This document shows positions 7,623 to 15,839 of a stretch of DNA of 64,000 nucleotides, one piece after another. The DNA lies in assembly GCF_035271045.1 (NCBI RefSeq), contig NZ_DATESC010000018.1, forward strand, positions 1 to 64,000. The letters are read 5' to 3'. The stretch's first letter is position 1; each line of letters begins with the position of its first letter. The stretch comes from Marinospirillum sp035271045. Lineage in GTDB: Bacteria; Pseudomonadota; Gammaproteobacteria; Pseudomonadales; Halomonadaceae. A program made the translations under genes and the position numbers. The notes under the pieces were generated by a model. That model made no database searches. It was not told the DNA's origin and worked only from the letters and a program-made list of their open reading frames with translations.

Positions 7623-8201
7623 TTAACGCCCTAAAGAATAAAATTCGGTATTAGGGCGCATGGCGGTGACATTGGCCATGCGGTTAGATAAACCAAAGAA
7701 AGCAGAGATGCCCGTAATATCCCAAACATCTTCATCATCAAAGCCATGTTGTTTTAGTTCGTTAATATCCGCATCACTGACTTCTTGAGCCGTTTGCGAT
7801 ACTTTAACAGCAAAATCTAGCATGGCTTTTTGTCGAGGGGTGATATCAGCATTATGGTAATTAACTGCAATTTGATCGGCAATCAGTGGGTTTTTCTCAC
7901 GAATACGTAAAATTGCACCGTGGGCAACAACACAGTATTGGCACTGATTTAAACCACTGGTAGCGACGACGATCATTTCACGCTCACCTTTGGTTAGGTT
8001 GCTGTCTTTTTCCATTAACGCATCGTGGTAGTCAAAAAAAGCACGAAATTCAGCCGGACGATTAGCCAACACTAAAAAAACATTGGGGATAAAGCCCGAT
8101 TTTTCCTGAACATCTAAAATTCTATTGCGTACATCTTCCGGCATGGAATCAAGAGAAGGCGTTGGGAAGCGGCTAATGGGTAATTCTGTTGCTTTGCTCA
8201 T
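7623..8201 (-). CDS. AhpD-like peroxidase-related protein (carboxymuconolactone decarboxylase fold)
   Basis: The 192-residue protein belongs to the alkylhydroperoxidase-like family often annotated as peroxidase-related enzyme. The redox pair is CQYC followed by VVAHGA, the AhpD CxxCxxxH signature (about residues 75-83). A variable C-terminal segment includes DDEDVWDITGISAFFGLSNRMAN, typical of this subfamily. It would reduce peroxides or act as a thiol oxidoreductase in the cytoplasm; the true substrate is unknown. It follows acuI on the same strand with a 49-base gap, and acuR precedes acuI, so all three are probably one acrylate-responsive unit. Acrylate and acryloyl-CoA are thiol-reactive, which gives a thiol-redox protein a sensible place there. 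Confidence 0.82.
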   Translation of the reverse strand: MSKATELPISRFPTPSLDSMPEDVRNRILDVQEKSGFIPNVFLVLANRPAEFRAFFDYHDALMEKDSNLTKGEREMIVVATSGLNQCQYCVVAHGAILRIREKNPLIADQIAVNYHNADITPRQKAMLDFAVKVSQTAQEVSDADINELKQHGFDDEDVWDITGISAFFGLSNRMANVTAMRPNTEFYSLGR

Positions 8202-8250
8202 ATTGAATCCTTATTTATTGGCGTTGTTAGTTATTAATTTTAATGAGTAA

Positions 8251-9234
8251 TTAAGCTTGAATTGGCACTACAATTCGGCCTCTGACTTTGCCTTCCATTA
8301 GTTGACCAGCGGCGTTAATCACGTCATCAAAAGCGACTTCTGTGGTTAGGCTGTCTAGTAAGGAAATATCTAAAACTTCAGCGAGGCGTTGCCAAGCTTC
8401 TAAGCGTTTACTTTTGGGCGCCATAACGCTATCAATGCCATAAAGGGTAACGCCACGCAAAATAAAAGGCGCTACGCTGGATGGAAAATCCATACCCGCA
8501 GCAAGGCCACAAGCGGCGACAGCGCCTTGGTATTTCATGCCAGCACAAACATTGGCAAGCACATGGCTGCCTGCAACATCTATGGCACCTGCCCAAGTTT
8601 CACGCGCTAAAGGTTTGCCGGGTTCGCTTAATTCAGCACGGTCCATAATTGTGCTAGCACCTAAAGATTTTAAAAATACGGCTTCTTCAGGGCGGCCAGT
8701 GACTGCGGTTACGCTAAAGCCTAGCTTTGCTAGCAATGCCACAGCAACACTACCCACGCCGCCTGCTGCACCTGTCACTAAAATTTCGCCGTCTTCTGGT
8801 TTTAGTCCGTGTTTTTCTAGCGCCATAACGCAGAGCATGGCGGTATAGCCAGCGGTGCCTATCGCCATAGCTTGTTTAGTAGTAAAAGCGGAGGGTAGGG
8901 GGACTAGCCAATCACCGGACACACGGGCTTTTTCTGCTAAGCCACCCCAGTGTTTTTCGCCCACACCCCAGCCATTTAGAATAACCTTGTCGCCTACTTT
9001 AAAGTCAGCATGACTAGAGTTAGTTACAGTGCCAGCAAAATCAATACCAGGAATCATCGGGTAGTGCTTGGCAATGGGCGCTTTGCCGGTAATTGCTAAC
9101 GCATCCTTGTAGTTGATGGTAGAAAAAGCCACATCAACATCTACATCCCCTTCGGGGAGTTGCGTGCTATTGACTGATGCAATTGAAACTTTTTGATCGC
9201 TTCTGCTACCTTCAATTAAAATTGCTTTAAACAT
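8251..9234 (-). CDS. acuI: Acryloyl-CoA reductase (NADPH), AcuI/YhdH family
   Basis: The protein is a medium-chain dehydrogenase/reductase of the YhdH/AcuI type, which reduces toxic acryloyl-CoA to propionyl-CoA with NADPH. Family features are INYKDALAITGKAPI, PGIDFAGTV, the NGWGVGEKHWGG loop and the nucleotide fold GAAGGVGSVAVALLAKLG; zinc ligands are absent, as expected. Two ATG codons lie in tandem. I prefer the second, at 9234 (327 residues), because it sits 7 bases from CAGGAG and matches the usual MFKA start; the first is only 4 bases away. acuR lies immediately upstream on the same strand, a pairing known from Rhodobacter acrylate/DMSP catabolism. No DMSP lyase gene is in the window. 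Confidence 0.92.
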   Translation of the reverse strand: MFKAILIEGSRSDQKVSIASVNSTQLPEGDVDVDVAFSTINYKDALAITGKAPIAKHYPMIPGIDFAGTVTNSSHADFKVGDKVILNGWGVGEKHWGGLAEKARVSGDWLVPLPSAFTTKQAMAIGTAGYTAMLCVMALEKHGLKPEDGEILVTGAAGGVGSVAVALLAKLGFSVTAVTGRPEEAVFLKSLGASTIMDRAELSEPGKPLARETWAGAIDVAGSHVLANVCAGMKYQGAVAACGLAAGMDFPSSVAPFILRGVTLYGIDSVMAPKSKRLEAWQRLAEVLDISLLDSLTTEVAFDDVINAAGQLMEGKVRGRIVVPIQA

Positions 9235-9304
9235 CATTAATCTCCTGTTTTTTTTAGTCTTTATTTAATGCATTGAGAGGTTAAAAGTTAAGGTGACTTA
9301 GATT

Positions 9305-9949
9305 TTAATGTGGCGTAGGTTTAATTAGTGCTATAAACCCGCTTGTAAAAAGATCTAAAGGTTCACCAGATTGTTCAAGTTTGGCTCTAAGCACCGCGCC
9401 TTCCCAACCCACCCAAAAATAATAGGCCATTTGTGCGGTGTTAATCGTTTTAGCAATTTCACCGGCAGCTTTGGCTTCATCCAGTAAGTGTGCTGTTTTC
9501 ATTTCCCAGTCGTTAAATACCTGTATGAGCTGCTTTCTGAACCCTTCAGGCAGTGCCACCATTTCTTGCCCAAGGTTGCCAATTAAACAACCCCTTTGGT
9601 ATTCAAATTTCTGCATTCCTTTTTTTGCATCGGCTATAAAAGCCAGCAGGCGGTTTAAGGGGCTGGTATCGGTATCATAAAACCAATGACTTAGTTTTTT
9701 AGCAAAATACTGACCATAAGCTTCAATTAACTCTGTTCCAAAAGCCTCTTTGTTATCAAAATAGTGATAAAACGAGCCTTTGGGTACTTGGACTACTTTT
9801 AAAATTTCGTCGATACCCGTACTTGAGTAACCTTTTATAGTTAATGCAGCTAAACCGGCTTTAATCAATTCTTCACGCGTGTCTAAAAAAACGGTATCAG
9901 AATTTTTTTTGGGTCGACCCGGCTTACGTTTTACTGGTGATTTTATCAT
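9305..9949 (-). CDS. acuR: TetR-family regulator, AcuR-like acrylate-responsive repressor
   Basis: The 214-residue protein has a basic N-terminal arm (KRKPGRPKK), a TetR helix-turn-helix at about residues 25-65 (STGIDEILKVVQVPKGSFYH), and a ligand domain. The ligand domain contains RGCLIGNLGQEM and the FWVGWEGAVLRAKLE segment, both highly reminiscent of Rhodobacter AcuR, which represses acuR-acuI until acrylate binds. It directly precedes acuI on the same strand. Two palindromes TTAGAC-N5-GTCTAA or close to it lie 15 and 48 bases upstream of the start, a typical autorepression layout. The assignment rests on this sequence resemblance plus context. Confidence 0.85.
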   Translation of the reverse strand: MIKSPVKRKPGRPKKNSDTVFLDTREELIKAGLAALTIKGYSSTGIDEILKVVQVPKGSFYHYFDNKEAFGTELIEAYGQYFAKKLSHWFYDTDTSPLNRLLAFIADAKKGMQKFEYQRGCLIGNLGQEMVALPEGFRKQLIQVFNDWEMKTAHLLDEAKAAGEIAKTINTAQMAYYFWVGWEGAVLRAKLEQSGEPLDLFTSGFIALIKPTPH

Positions 9950-9963
9950 TCTATCCTCAATTA

Positions 9964-10013
9964 TTAGACGGTCGGTCTAATTAATATTGGGTTAAATTAG
10001 ACCAAGCGTCTTT
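9964..10013 (-). promoter_or_regulatory. Paired AcuR-type operators upstream of acuR
   Basis: Site 1 at 9964-9980 is TTAGAC-GGTCG-GTCTAA, a perfect palindrome in its arms. Site 2 at 9997-10013 is TTAGAC-CAAGC-GTCTTT, matching at ten of twelve arm positions. The start-to-start distance is 33 bases, about three helical turns, so two repressor dimers would sit on the same DNA face. The sites lie where the acuR promoter should be. Binding by AcuR is inferred from position and from TetR-type symmetry. Confidence 0.65.
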
Positions 10014-10128
10014 AGAAGTCAATAGAATGTTGATAATTGATTCGATGAATTTAATAACTGACTGATTATATTGGGATTAGTAATTATTTTTAGGCGTTGA
10101 TAAAGAAATTGGTGGCTTGTAATGGTTC

Positions 10129-10145
10129 AAGTTGCTTGACAACTT
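10129..10145. promoter_or_regulatory. Inverted repeat in the acuR-fadB gap, possible fadBA operator
   Basis: The gap 9950-10259 (310 bases) holds the AcuR-type sites at its left end, then AT-rich sequence, then AAGTTG-CTTGA-CAACTT at 10129-10145, about 115 bases upstream of the fadB start. A six-base perfect arm with five-base spacing fits a dimeric repressor such as a fatty-acid-responsive TetR or GntR protein. It does not match the FadR or PsrA consensus as I remember them. No convincing sigma-70 promoter was recognised; nothing else is evident in this gap. Confidence 0.35.
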
Positions 10146-10259
10146 CTGTTGAATGGTCGAATCTTAACCTCAGTTCAAACGGCTGTATGAATTTTTGCTT
10201 GATAGCAAATATGCAGTGCCAGATAAGTTTTTCTACAACAAAAAGCTGGAGATCACACG

Positions 10260-12419
10260 ATGATTTACCAAGGTAAAGCCATTCAGGTACACGCCCTTAC
10301 AGACAAAAATAGTGACGGAATTGTAGAACTAATTTTTGATCGCCAAGGTGAAGCAGTTAACGTACTCAGCACTCCCACCATTAAAGAATTAGGTGAAGCT
10401 GTTGCTGCAATTAAAGCAAAAACCGGTGTTAAAGGTTTGCTAATGAGTAGCGCCAAGGAAGCCTTTATTGTTGGTGCTGACATTACTGAGTTTCATGGCA
10501 TTTTTGGTGAAACCGAAGAATTCCTAGTTGAAATGAACCTAAAGGTTCACGAATTATTTAATAGCATTGAAGATTTACCCTTTCCTACTGTGACCGCAAT
10601 TAACGGCCTAGCCTTAGGTGGTGGTTGTGAAATGCTACTCACCACTGACTTTCGTGTTATGGCTGATACCGCAAAAATTGGCTTACCAGAAACCAAGCTA
10701 GGCATAGTGCCAGGCTGGGGTGGTTGTGTACGTTTGCCACGCTTGATTGGTGCCGATAACGCCATTGAGTGGATTGCTGGTGGTACTGAAAACCGTGCCG
10801 ATGTTGCGCTTAAAATGGGTGCTGCCGATGCGGTGGTGAGTAAAGAAAACCTAAGGGATGCAGCCTTAGATATTCTAGCTGAAGCTCAAGCGGGCAACTT
10901 AGATTGGCAAGCGCGTCGTGAACAGAAAAAAGCACCGCTAAAACTGAACCCTATTGAATCCATGATGGTGTTTGAAACGGCCAAGGGTTTTGTAGCAGGC
11001 AAAGCAGGCCCTCATTACCCAGCGCCTGTTGAAGCCATTAAAGCCATTCAAAAAGGTGCCACGGCTTCTCGTGAAAAAGCGCAGCTAGTGGAAGCTAAAA
11101 CCTTCGCAAAAATGGCTAAAACGGATGTTTGCTATAACTTGGTTGGCTTGTTCTTAAATGACCAGCTAGTTAAGAAAAAAGCCGCAGCCTATCAAAAACA
11201 GGTTGATCCGGTTAAGAAGGCAGCCGTTTTGGGTGCCGGTATTATGGGTGGTGGTGTTGCTTATCAGTCGGCCTCTAAAGGTACGCCGATTATGATGAAG
11301 GACATTAACGAAGCTGCCCTTCAGCTAGGATTAAAAGAAGCCAGTAAATTGCTAGGTGGCCAGCTAAAGCGCAAACGCATTACTGCTGAACAAATGGCAG
11401 AAGCTTTAGGCCGTATTCGTCCTACGCTTTCTTACGGTGATTTTGGTGATGTAGAGCTAACCGTTGAAGCGGTGGTAGAGAATGCCAAGGTTAAAGCAAC
11501 TGTTTTAGCAGAGCTAGAAAACCATGTGGCTGAGGATGCGATTATTGCTTCTAACACTTCAACCATTTCAATTAACAGCCTAGCTAAAAACCTAAAGCGC
11601 CCAGAAAACTTCTGTGGTATGCACTTTTTTAACCCTGTGCACCGTATGCCTTTGGTGGAAGTGATTCGTGGCGAAAAGTCATCTGAAAAAGCCATAGCGG
11701 CAACAGTGACCTACGCTAAGCAAATGGGTAAAACCCCCATTGTTGTGAATGACTGCCCAGGCTTTTTAGTTAACCGTATTTTGTTTCCTTACTTTGGTGG
11801 TTTTATTGGCCTAGTTGAACAGGGCGCAGATTTTCGCCGTGTTGATAAAGTCATGGAAAATTTTGGCTGGCCTATGGGTCCTGCTTACTTGTTAGATGTG
11901 GTGGGTTTAGACACAGCCGTTCATGCGAATGATGTTATGGCTGAAGGCTTCCCTGACCGTATGAAGCGTGAAGGCAAAACTGTACTGAATGCTATGTACG
12001 ATGCTGGCCGTTTAGGTCAGAAAAACTCGACGGGTTTTTATAAGTACGAAGAAGACCGTAAGGGTAAGCCACAGAAGAAAAATGATGAAACCACTGATGC
12101 GCTAATTCAGCCTTTAGTAAAAGCCAATGAAGAACTAACGGATGAGCAGATTATCGCCCGTATGATGGTTCCTCTTTGCTTAGAAACGGTGCGTTGCCTA
12201 GAAGATAATATTGTGGGTACACCTGCCGAAGCAGATATGGCGTTAATTTACGGTATAGGTTTCCCGCCTTTCCGTGGTGGTGCGCTACGTTACATAGATG
12301 CCATGGGTGTGCAAGCCTTTGTTGATTTGGCTGATTCTTTAGCAGAGCTAGGTCCGCTTTATGCGCCGACCGATAAGCTACGTGCTATGGCTGCCAATAA
12401 CGAACAATTTTATAACTAA
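10260..12419 (+). CDS. fadB: Fatty acid oxidation complex alpha subunit
   Basis: The 719-residue protein is the multifunctional FadB. It combines enoyl-CoA hydratase/isomerase activity in the N-terminal crotonase domain (residues about 1-190, with NGLALGGGCEMLL and GLPETKLGIVPGWGG supplying the two glutamates) and L-3-hydroxyacyl-CoA dehydrogenase activity in the rest. The NAD fold starts at about residue 320 (AVLGAGIMGGGVAYQSA), and the dehydrogenase signature includes MHFFNPVHRMPLVEV. It acts in the cytoplasm with FadA as an alpha2beta2 complex in beta-oxidation. The ATG follows GGAG by about 5 bases. fadA starts 30 bases downstream. Length and order are the same as in Pseudomonas and E. 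coli. Confidence 0.97.
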   Translation: MIYQGKAIQVHALTDKNSDGIVELIFDRQGEAVNVLSTPTIKELGEAVAAIKAKTGVKGLLMSSAKEAFIVGADITEFHGIFGETEEFLVEMNLKVHELFNSIEDLPFPTVTAINGLALGGGCEMLLTTDFRVMADTAKIGLPETKLGIVPGWGGCVRLPRLIGADNAIEWIAGGTENRADVALKMGAADAVVSKENLRDAALDILAEAQAGNLDWQARREQKKAPLKLNPIESMMVFETAKGFVAGKAGPHYPAPVEAIKAIQKGATASREKAQLVEAKTFAKMAKTDVCYNLVGLFLNDQLVKKKAAAYQKQVDPVKKAAVLGAGIMGGGVAYQSASKGTPIMMKDINEAALQLGLKEASKLLGGQLKRKRITAEQMAEALGRIRPTLSYGDFGDVELTVEAVVENAKVKATVLAELENHVAEDAIIASNTSTISINSLAKNLKRPENFCGMHFFNPVHRMPLVEVIRGEKSSEKAIAATVTYAKQMGKTPIVVNDCPGFLVNRILFPYFGGFIGLVEQGADFRRVDKVMENFGWPMGPAYLLDVVGLDTAVHANDVMAEGFPDRMKREGKTVLNAMYDAGRLGQKNSTGFYKYEEDRKGKPQKKNDETTDALIQPLVKANEELTDEQIIARMMVPLCLETVRCLEDNIVGTPAEADMALIYGIGFPPFRGGALRYIDAMGVQAFVDLADSLAELGPLYAPTDKLRAMAANNEQFYN

Positions 12420-12449
12420 GGTTTTGTCACCGAATTCAGGAGAAGAACA

Positions 12450-13625
12450 ATGAGTCTGCAACCACGTGATATCGTAATCGTCGATGGTGTACGTACCGCT
12501 ATGGCTAAGGCCAAAAATGGTGCTTTTCGCAATGTGCGTGCTGAAGAATTATCCGCCGATATTATGCGTTCATTATTAACGCGTAACGCGGGTTTAAACC
12601 CCGCTGAAATTGATGACATTATTTGGGGTTGTGTTAACCAAACGCTAGAACAAGGTTATAACGTAGGCCGTAATGCGGCTATTTTGACCGACATTCCTAA
12701 AAGCGTTCCGGCGCAAACCGTTAACCGTTTGTGCGGCTCTTCCATGAGCGCCATTCATATTGCTGGCGCTAACATTAAAGCGGGCTTAGGTGATATTTAC
12801 CTAGTCGGCGGTGTAGAGCACATGGAGCACGTTAACATGATGCATGGTGTTGATGTTAACCCTTCGGCCAGTATGCAAAATGCTAAAGCAGCCATGATGA
12901 TGGGCTTAACCGCTGAATTGCTCGGTAAAATGCACGGTATTACCCGTCAGCAGCAAGACGAAATGGGCGCACGTTCACACCGTTTAGCTCATGAGGCTTC
13001 TATCAATGGTCGTTTTGATAACGAAATCATTGGTGTAGAAGGCCACGATGCTGAAGGTCGCTTAAAACTGATTCTTAAAGATGAAGTAATTCGTCCTGAA
13101 ACCACGGTAGAAAGCTTGTCGCTGCTTAAGCCAGTGTTTGACCCACGCAGCGGTACTGTCACGGCAGGTACTTCCTCAGCCTTGTCAGTGGGTGCTTCAG
13201 GCATGTTAATGATGAGCTATGAAAAAGCGCAAGCATTAGGTCTTAAGCCAATTGCTAAAGTGCTTTCTATGGGTATTGCTGGCTGTGATCCTTCCATTAT
13301 GGGATATGGCCCTGTTCCTGCAACCAAGCAGGCGCTTAAAGCAGCAGGTTTAACCATTGACGATATTGATATTGTTGAATTGAACGAAGCCTTTGCAGCG
13401 CAAGGTTTACCAGTGCTGAAAGACCTTAAATTGATCGACAAGATGGACGAGAAGGTTAACCTAAACGGTGGCGCAATTGCCTTAGGTCACCCACTGGGTT
13501 GTTCGGGTACACGTATTAGCACCACGCTACTTAATGTGATGCAGCAAAAAGATGCAACCCTTGGCCTAGCGACCATGTGTATTGGTATGGGGCAGGGTGT
13601 GGCAACTATTTTTGAACGTGTTTAA
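12450..13625 (+). CDS. fadA: 3-ketoacyl-CoA thiolase, beta subunit of fatty acid oxidation complex
   Basis: The 391-residue thiolase cleaves 3-ketoacyl-CoA to acetyl-CoA and a shortened acyl-CoA. The acyl-accepting cysteine is Cys95 in VNRLCGSSM. The C-terminal catalytic motifs are NGGAIALGHPLGCSGTR (His) and CIGMGQG (Cys). A GGAG ribosome site precedes the ATG. The gene follows fadB by 30 bases and is closed by a strong bidirectional terminator, so fadBA is a two-gene operon. The acetyl-CoA and short 3-hydroxyacyl-CoA made here are potential precursors for the phaC gene about 6 kb downstream. Confidence 0.97.
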   Translation: MSLQPRDIVIVDGVRTAMAKAKNGAFRNVRAEELSADIMRSLLTRNAGLNPAEIDDIIWGCVNQTLEQGYNVGRNAAILTDIPKSVPAQTVNRLCGSSMSAIHIAGANIKAGLGDIYLVGGVEHMEHVNMMHGVDVNPSASMQNAKAAMMMGLTAELLGKMHGITRQQQDEMGARSHRLAHEASINGRFDNEIIGVEGHDAEGRLKLILKDEVIRPETTVESLSLLKPVFDPRSGTVTAGTSSALSVGASGMLMMSYEKAQALGLKPIAKVLSMGIAGCDPSIMGYGPVPATKQALKAAGLTIDDIDIVELNEAFAAQGLPVLKDLKLIDKMDEKVNLNGGAIALGHPLGCSGTRISTTLLNVMQQKDATLGLATMCIGMGQGVATIFERV

Positions 13626-13643
13626 TTGAATTACTAGCTGCAT

Positions 13644-13675
13644 AAAAAAACCGGAGATTAATCTCCGGTTTTTTT
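13644..13675. terminator. Bidirectional terminator between fadA and aacS
   Basis: CCGGAGATT/AATCTCCGG forms a perfect 18-base palindrome at 13651-13668, flanked by seven A on the left and seven T on the right. It can serve both the fadBA transcript and the convergent acetoacetyl-CoA synthetase transcript. Confidence 0.92.
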
Positions 13676-13696
13676 ATGGGCTTAGTTTTAGTTAGG

Positions 13697-15652
13697 CTAT
13701 TTTTGCAAATCGGGTAAGTCTGCAAATAAGGCTAAAGCTTCTGGGTTGGCTAAAGCATCTTGGTTTTTAACAGGGCGACCATGCACCACTTCCCTAACCG
13801 CTAGCTCTACAATTTTGCCCGATAAAGTGCGTGGAATATCAGCAACTTGAATAATTTTGCTAGGTACGTGGCGTGGCGTGGTTTCAGCTTTCACTGTGTC
13901 TCGAATGCGCTTGCAGATTTCATCATCCAGTGTAAAACCTTCCTTCATGCGCACAAAAAGTACCACTCGCACATCGTCCTTCCATTCTTGACCTATGCAA
14001 AGCGCTTCTAACACTTCGTCTACTTTTTCTACCTGACGGTAAATTTCTGCTGTACCAATACGCACACCGCCTGGGTTAAGCACGGCATCGGATCGACCAT
14101 GAATAATCATGCCGTCTTCAGCAGTAATTTCTGCATAATCGCCGTGCGCCCAAATGTTGTCGAAGCGATCAAAGTAAGCAGCTTGGTACTTGCTACCGTC
14201 TTCATCATTCCAAAAGCCAATTGGCATAGAAGGGAAGGGCTGGGTACAAACTAGCTCGCCTTTTTCTTCTATAACCGGCTGGCCCGCATCATTAAAAACT
14301 TGTACCGCCATGCCTAAACCACGGGCTTGAAGTTGCCCACGGTACACAGGGCGAATAGGGCAGCCCAGCGCAAAGCAGGAAACGATATCGGTGCCGCCAG
14401 AAATAGAAGCAAGCAGTAAATCTTGCTTAATATCACGGTACACGTAATCAAACGATTCGTGTGATAAAGGCGAACCAGTAGAAAGAATGGCACGTAGCTT
14501 AGATAAATTATGCGTAGAACCGGGCGTTAAACCGGCTTTTTCACAAGCGGCTATGTATTTAGCGCTGGTACCAAAAACTGTTACGCCTTCATTTTCTGCC
14601 ATATCCCACAGGGCTTTAGGCGCTGGCGCAAAGGGCGAACCATCAAAAAGCACCAAGGCTGCGCCCGCTGCTAGGCCAGTGACTAGCCAGTTCCACATCA
14701 TCCAACCGCAGGTGGTGTAATAAAACAGAGTGTCATCACGGGTTAGGCTGGTGTGTAAAAGGTGCTCTTTAAGGTGTTGTAATAAAGTACCGCCGGTGGA
14801 ATGTACGATGCACTTAGGCACGCCAGTAGTGCCGGAGGAATACATAATATACAGCGGGTGATTAAAAGGCAGCTGAGCAAACTCAATTTCTTGGGCTTCG
14901 GCAATTTTAAAATTATCCCACAGGCAGGCTTTTTTAATGCTGCTAATATCTGGGCTGGTCTCTAAGTAAGGGAAAATAATCGCTTGTTGTAAATCATCCA
15001 AAGATTCAACAATTTCAGCCACTAAAGGCAGGCTGTTAATGCGCTTACCGTTATATAAATAACCATCGGTCGCAAATAAGAATTTAGGTTGAATTTGTCC
15101 GAATCTATCAAGCACACCATTAAAGCCAAAGTCGGGTGAGCAAGACGACCAGATAGCACCCAAGCTAGTTGCTGCTAACATAGCAATTAGTGCGTAGTGG
15201 CAGTTGGGTACAAAACCAGCCACTCTATCACCCGGTTTTACACCGGCTTTTTGTAGGCCAGCGGCAATTTGTGCCACTTGCGTATAAAGTTCAGCATGGG
15301 TTAAAGCCGTGCGCTGACCATTTTCATGCAAAGAAATAATCGCAGGGCGATCATCACGAAACTTTAGCAAGTTTTCAGCAAAGTTTAATCTAGCTTCAGG
15401 AAACCAACGTGCACCAGGCATTTTGTGAGCATCTACTAAGGCTTGGCTGCCTTGTTCAGCAGCAACCACACCACCAAACTCCCAAACCTGAGCCCAAAAC
15501 TCGGCAGAATTAGCATTACTCCACTGAAATAGGTCTTCATAGCTGGTAAGTTGTTGTTGGTAACCTTCATTCACCTGCTGTATAAAAGCAGTTAAAGGAC
15601 TAGCAGCAATACTAGCAGCGGAAGGTTGCCAAAGGGGTTGATTAACAGGCAT
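13697..15652 (-). CDS. aacS: Acetoacetate--CoA ligase
   Basis: The 651-residue protein is an adenylate-forming ligase of the acetoacetyl-CoA synthetase branch, close to acetyl-CoA synthetase in layout. The N-terminal ACAS domain includes PGARWFPEARLNFAENLL. The ATP loop reads YSSGTTGVPKCIVHSTGG (about residues 270-288), and the C-terminal domain carries the GVRIGTAEIYR hinge and the acylation lysine in PRTLSGKIVE. It activates acetoacetate, for example from PHA or ketone-body turnover, to acetoacetyl-CoA. A strong AGGAGG lies 6 bases before the ATG. It is monocistronic and converges on fadA. Together with phaC it suggests an active PHB cycle. Confidence 0.93.
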   Translation of the reverse strand: MPVNQPLWQPSAASIAASPLTAFIQQVNEGYQQQLTSYEDLFQWSNANSAEFWAQVWEFGGVVAAEQGSQALVDAHKMPGARWFPEARLNFAENLLKFRDDRPAIISLHENGQRTALTHAELYTQVAQIAAGLQKAGVKPGDRVAGFVPNCHYALIAMLAATSLGAIWSSCSPDFGFNGVLDRFGQIQPKFLFATDGYLYNGKRINSLPLVAEIVESLDDLQQAIIFPYLETSPDISSIKKACLWDNFKIAEAQEIEFAQLPFNHPLYIMYSSGTTGVPKCIVHSTGGTLLQHLKEHLLHTSLTRDDTLFYYTTCGWMMWNWLVTGLAAGAALVLFDGSPFAPAPKALWDMAENEGVTVFGTSAKYIAACEKAGLTPGSTHNLSKLRAILSTGSPLSHESFDYVYRDIKQDLLLASISGGTDIVSCFALGCPIRPVYRGQLQARGLGMAVQVFNDAGQPVIEEKGELVCTQPFPSMPIGFWNDEDGSKYQAAYFDRFDNIWAHGDYAEITAEDGMIIHGRSDAVLNPGGVRIGTAEIYRQVEKVDEVLEALCIGQEWKDDVRVVLFVRMKEGFTLDDEICKRIRDTVKAETTPRHVPSKIIQVADIPRTLSGKIVELAVREVVHGRPVKNQDALANPEALALFADLPDLQK

Positions 15653-15721
15653 GAGAGCCTCCTAGTTTTTGTTATATTTAATGAATTTTATAGGCTAACA
15701 TAGCACTAGAGGCAGTTGACG

Positions 15722-15815
15722 TAAACGTAAGCTTGTTGTTTTTATACTTTTATCAGTCAAAGCTTTTTAACTATACCTCCCTTTTGTAATTTCTTTACGG
15801 TAAGCTTTACGTTTA
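15722..15815 (+). repeat. Long-range inverted repeat in the cheX upstream region
   Basis: TAAACGTAAGCTT at 15722-15734 and AAGCTTTACGTTTA at 15802-15815 are reverse complements apart from one extra T, separated by 67 bases. The right arm ends 24 bases before the cheX start. Related ACGTAA/TTTACG words recur beside both arms (GACGTAAACG; TTTACGGTAAGC). This could be a pair of regulator sites permitting looping, or the stem of a leader RNA structure. The regulator is unknown. Confidence 0.5.
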
Positions 15816-15839
15816 ATCTATTATTGTAGGACTGTTTCT

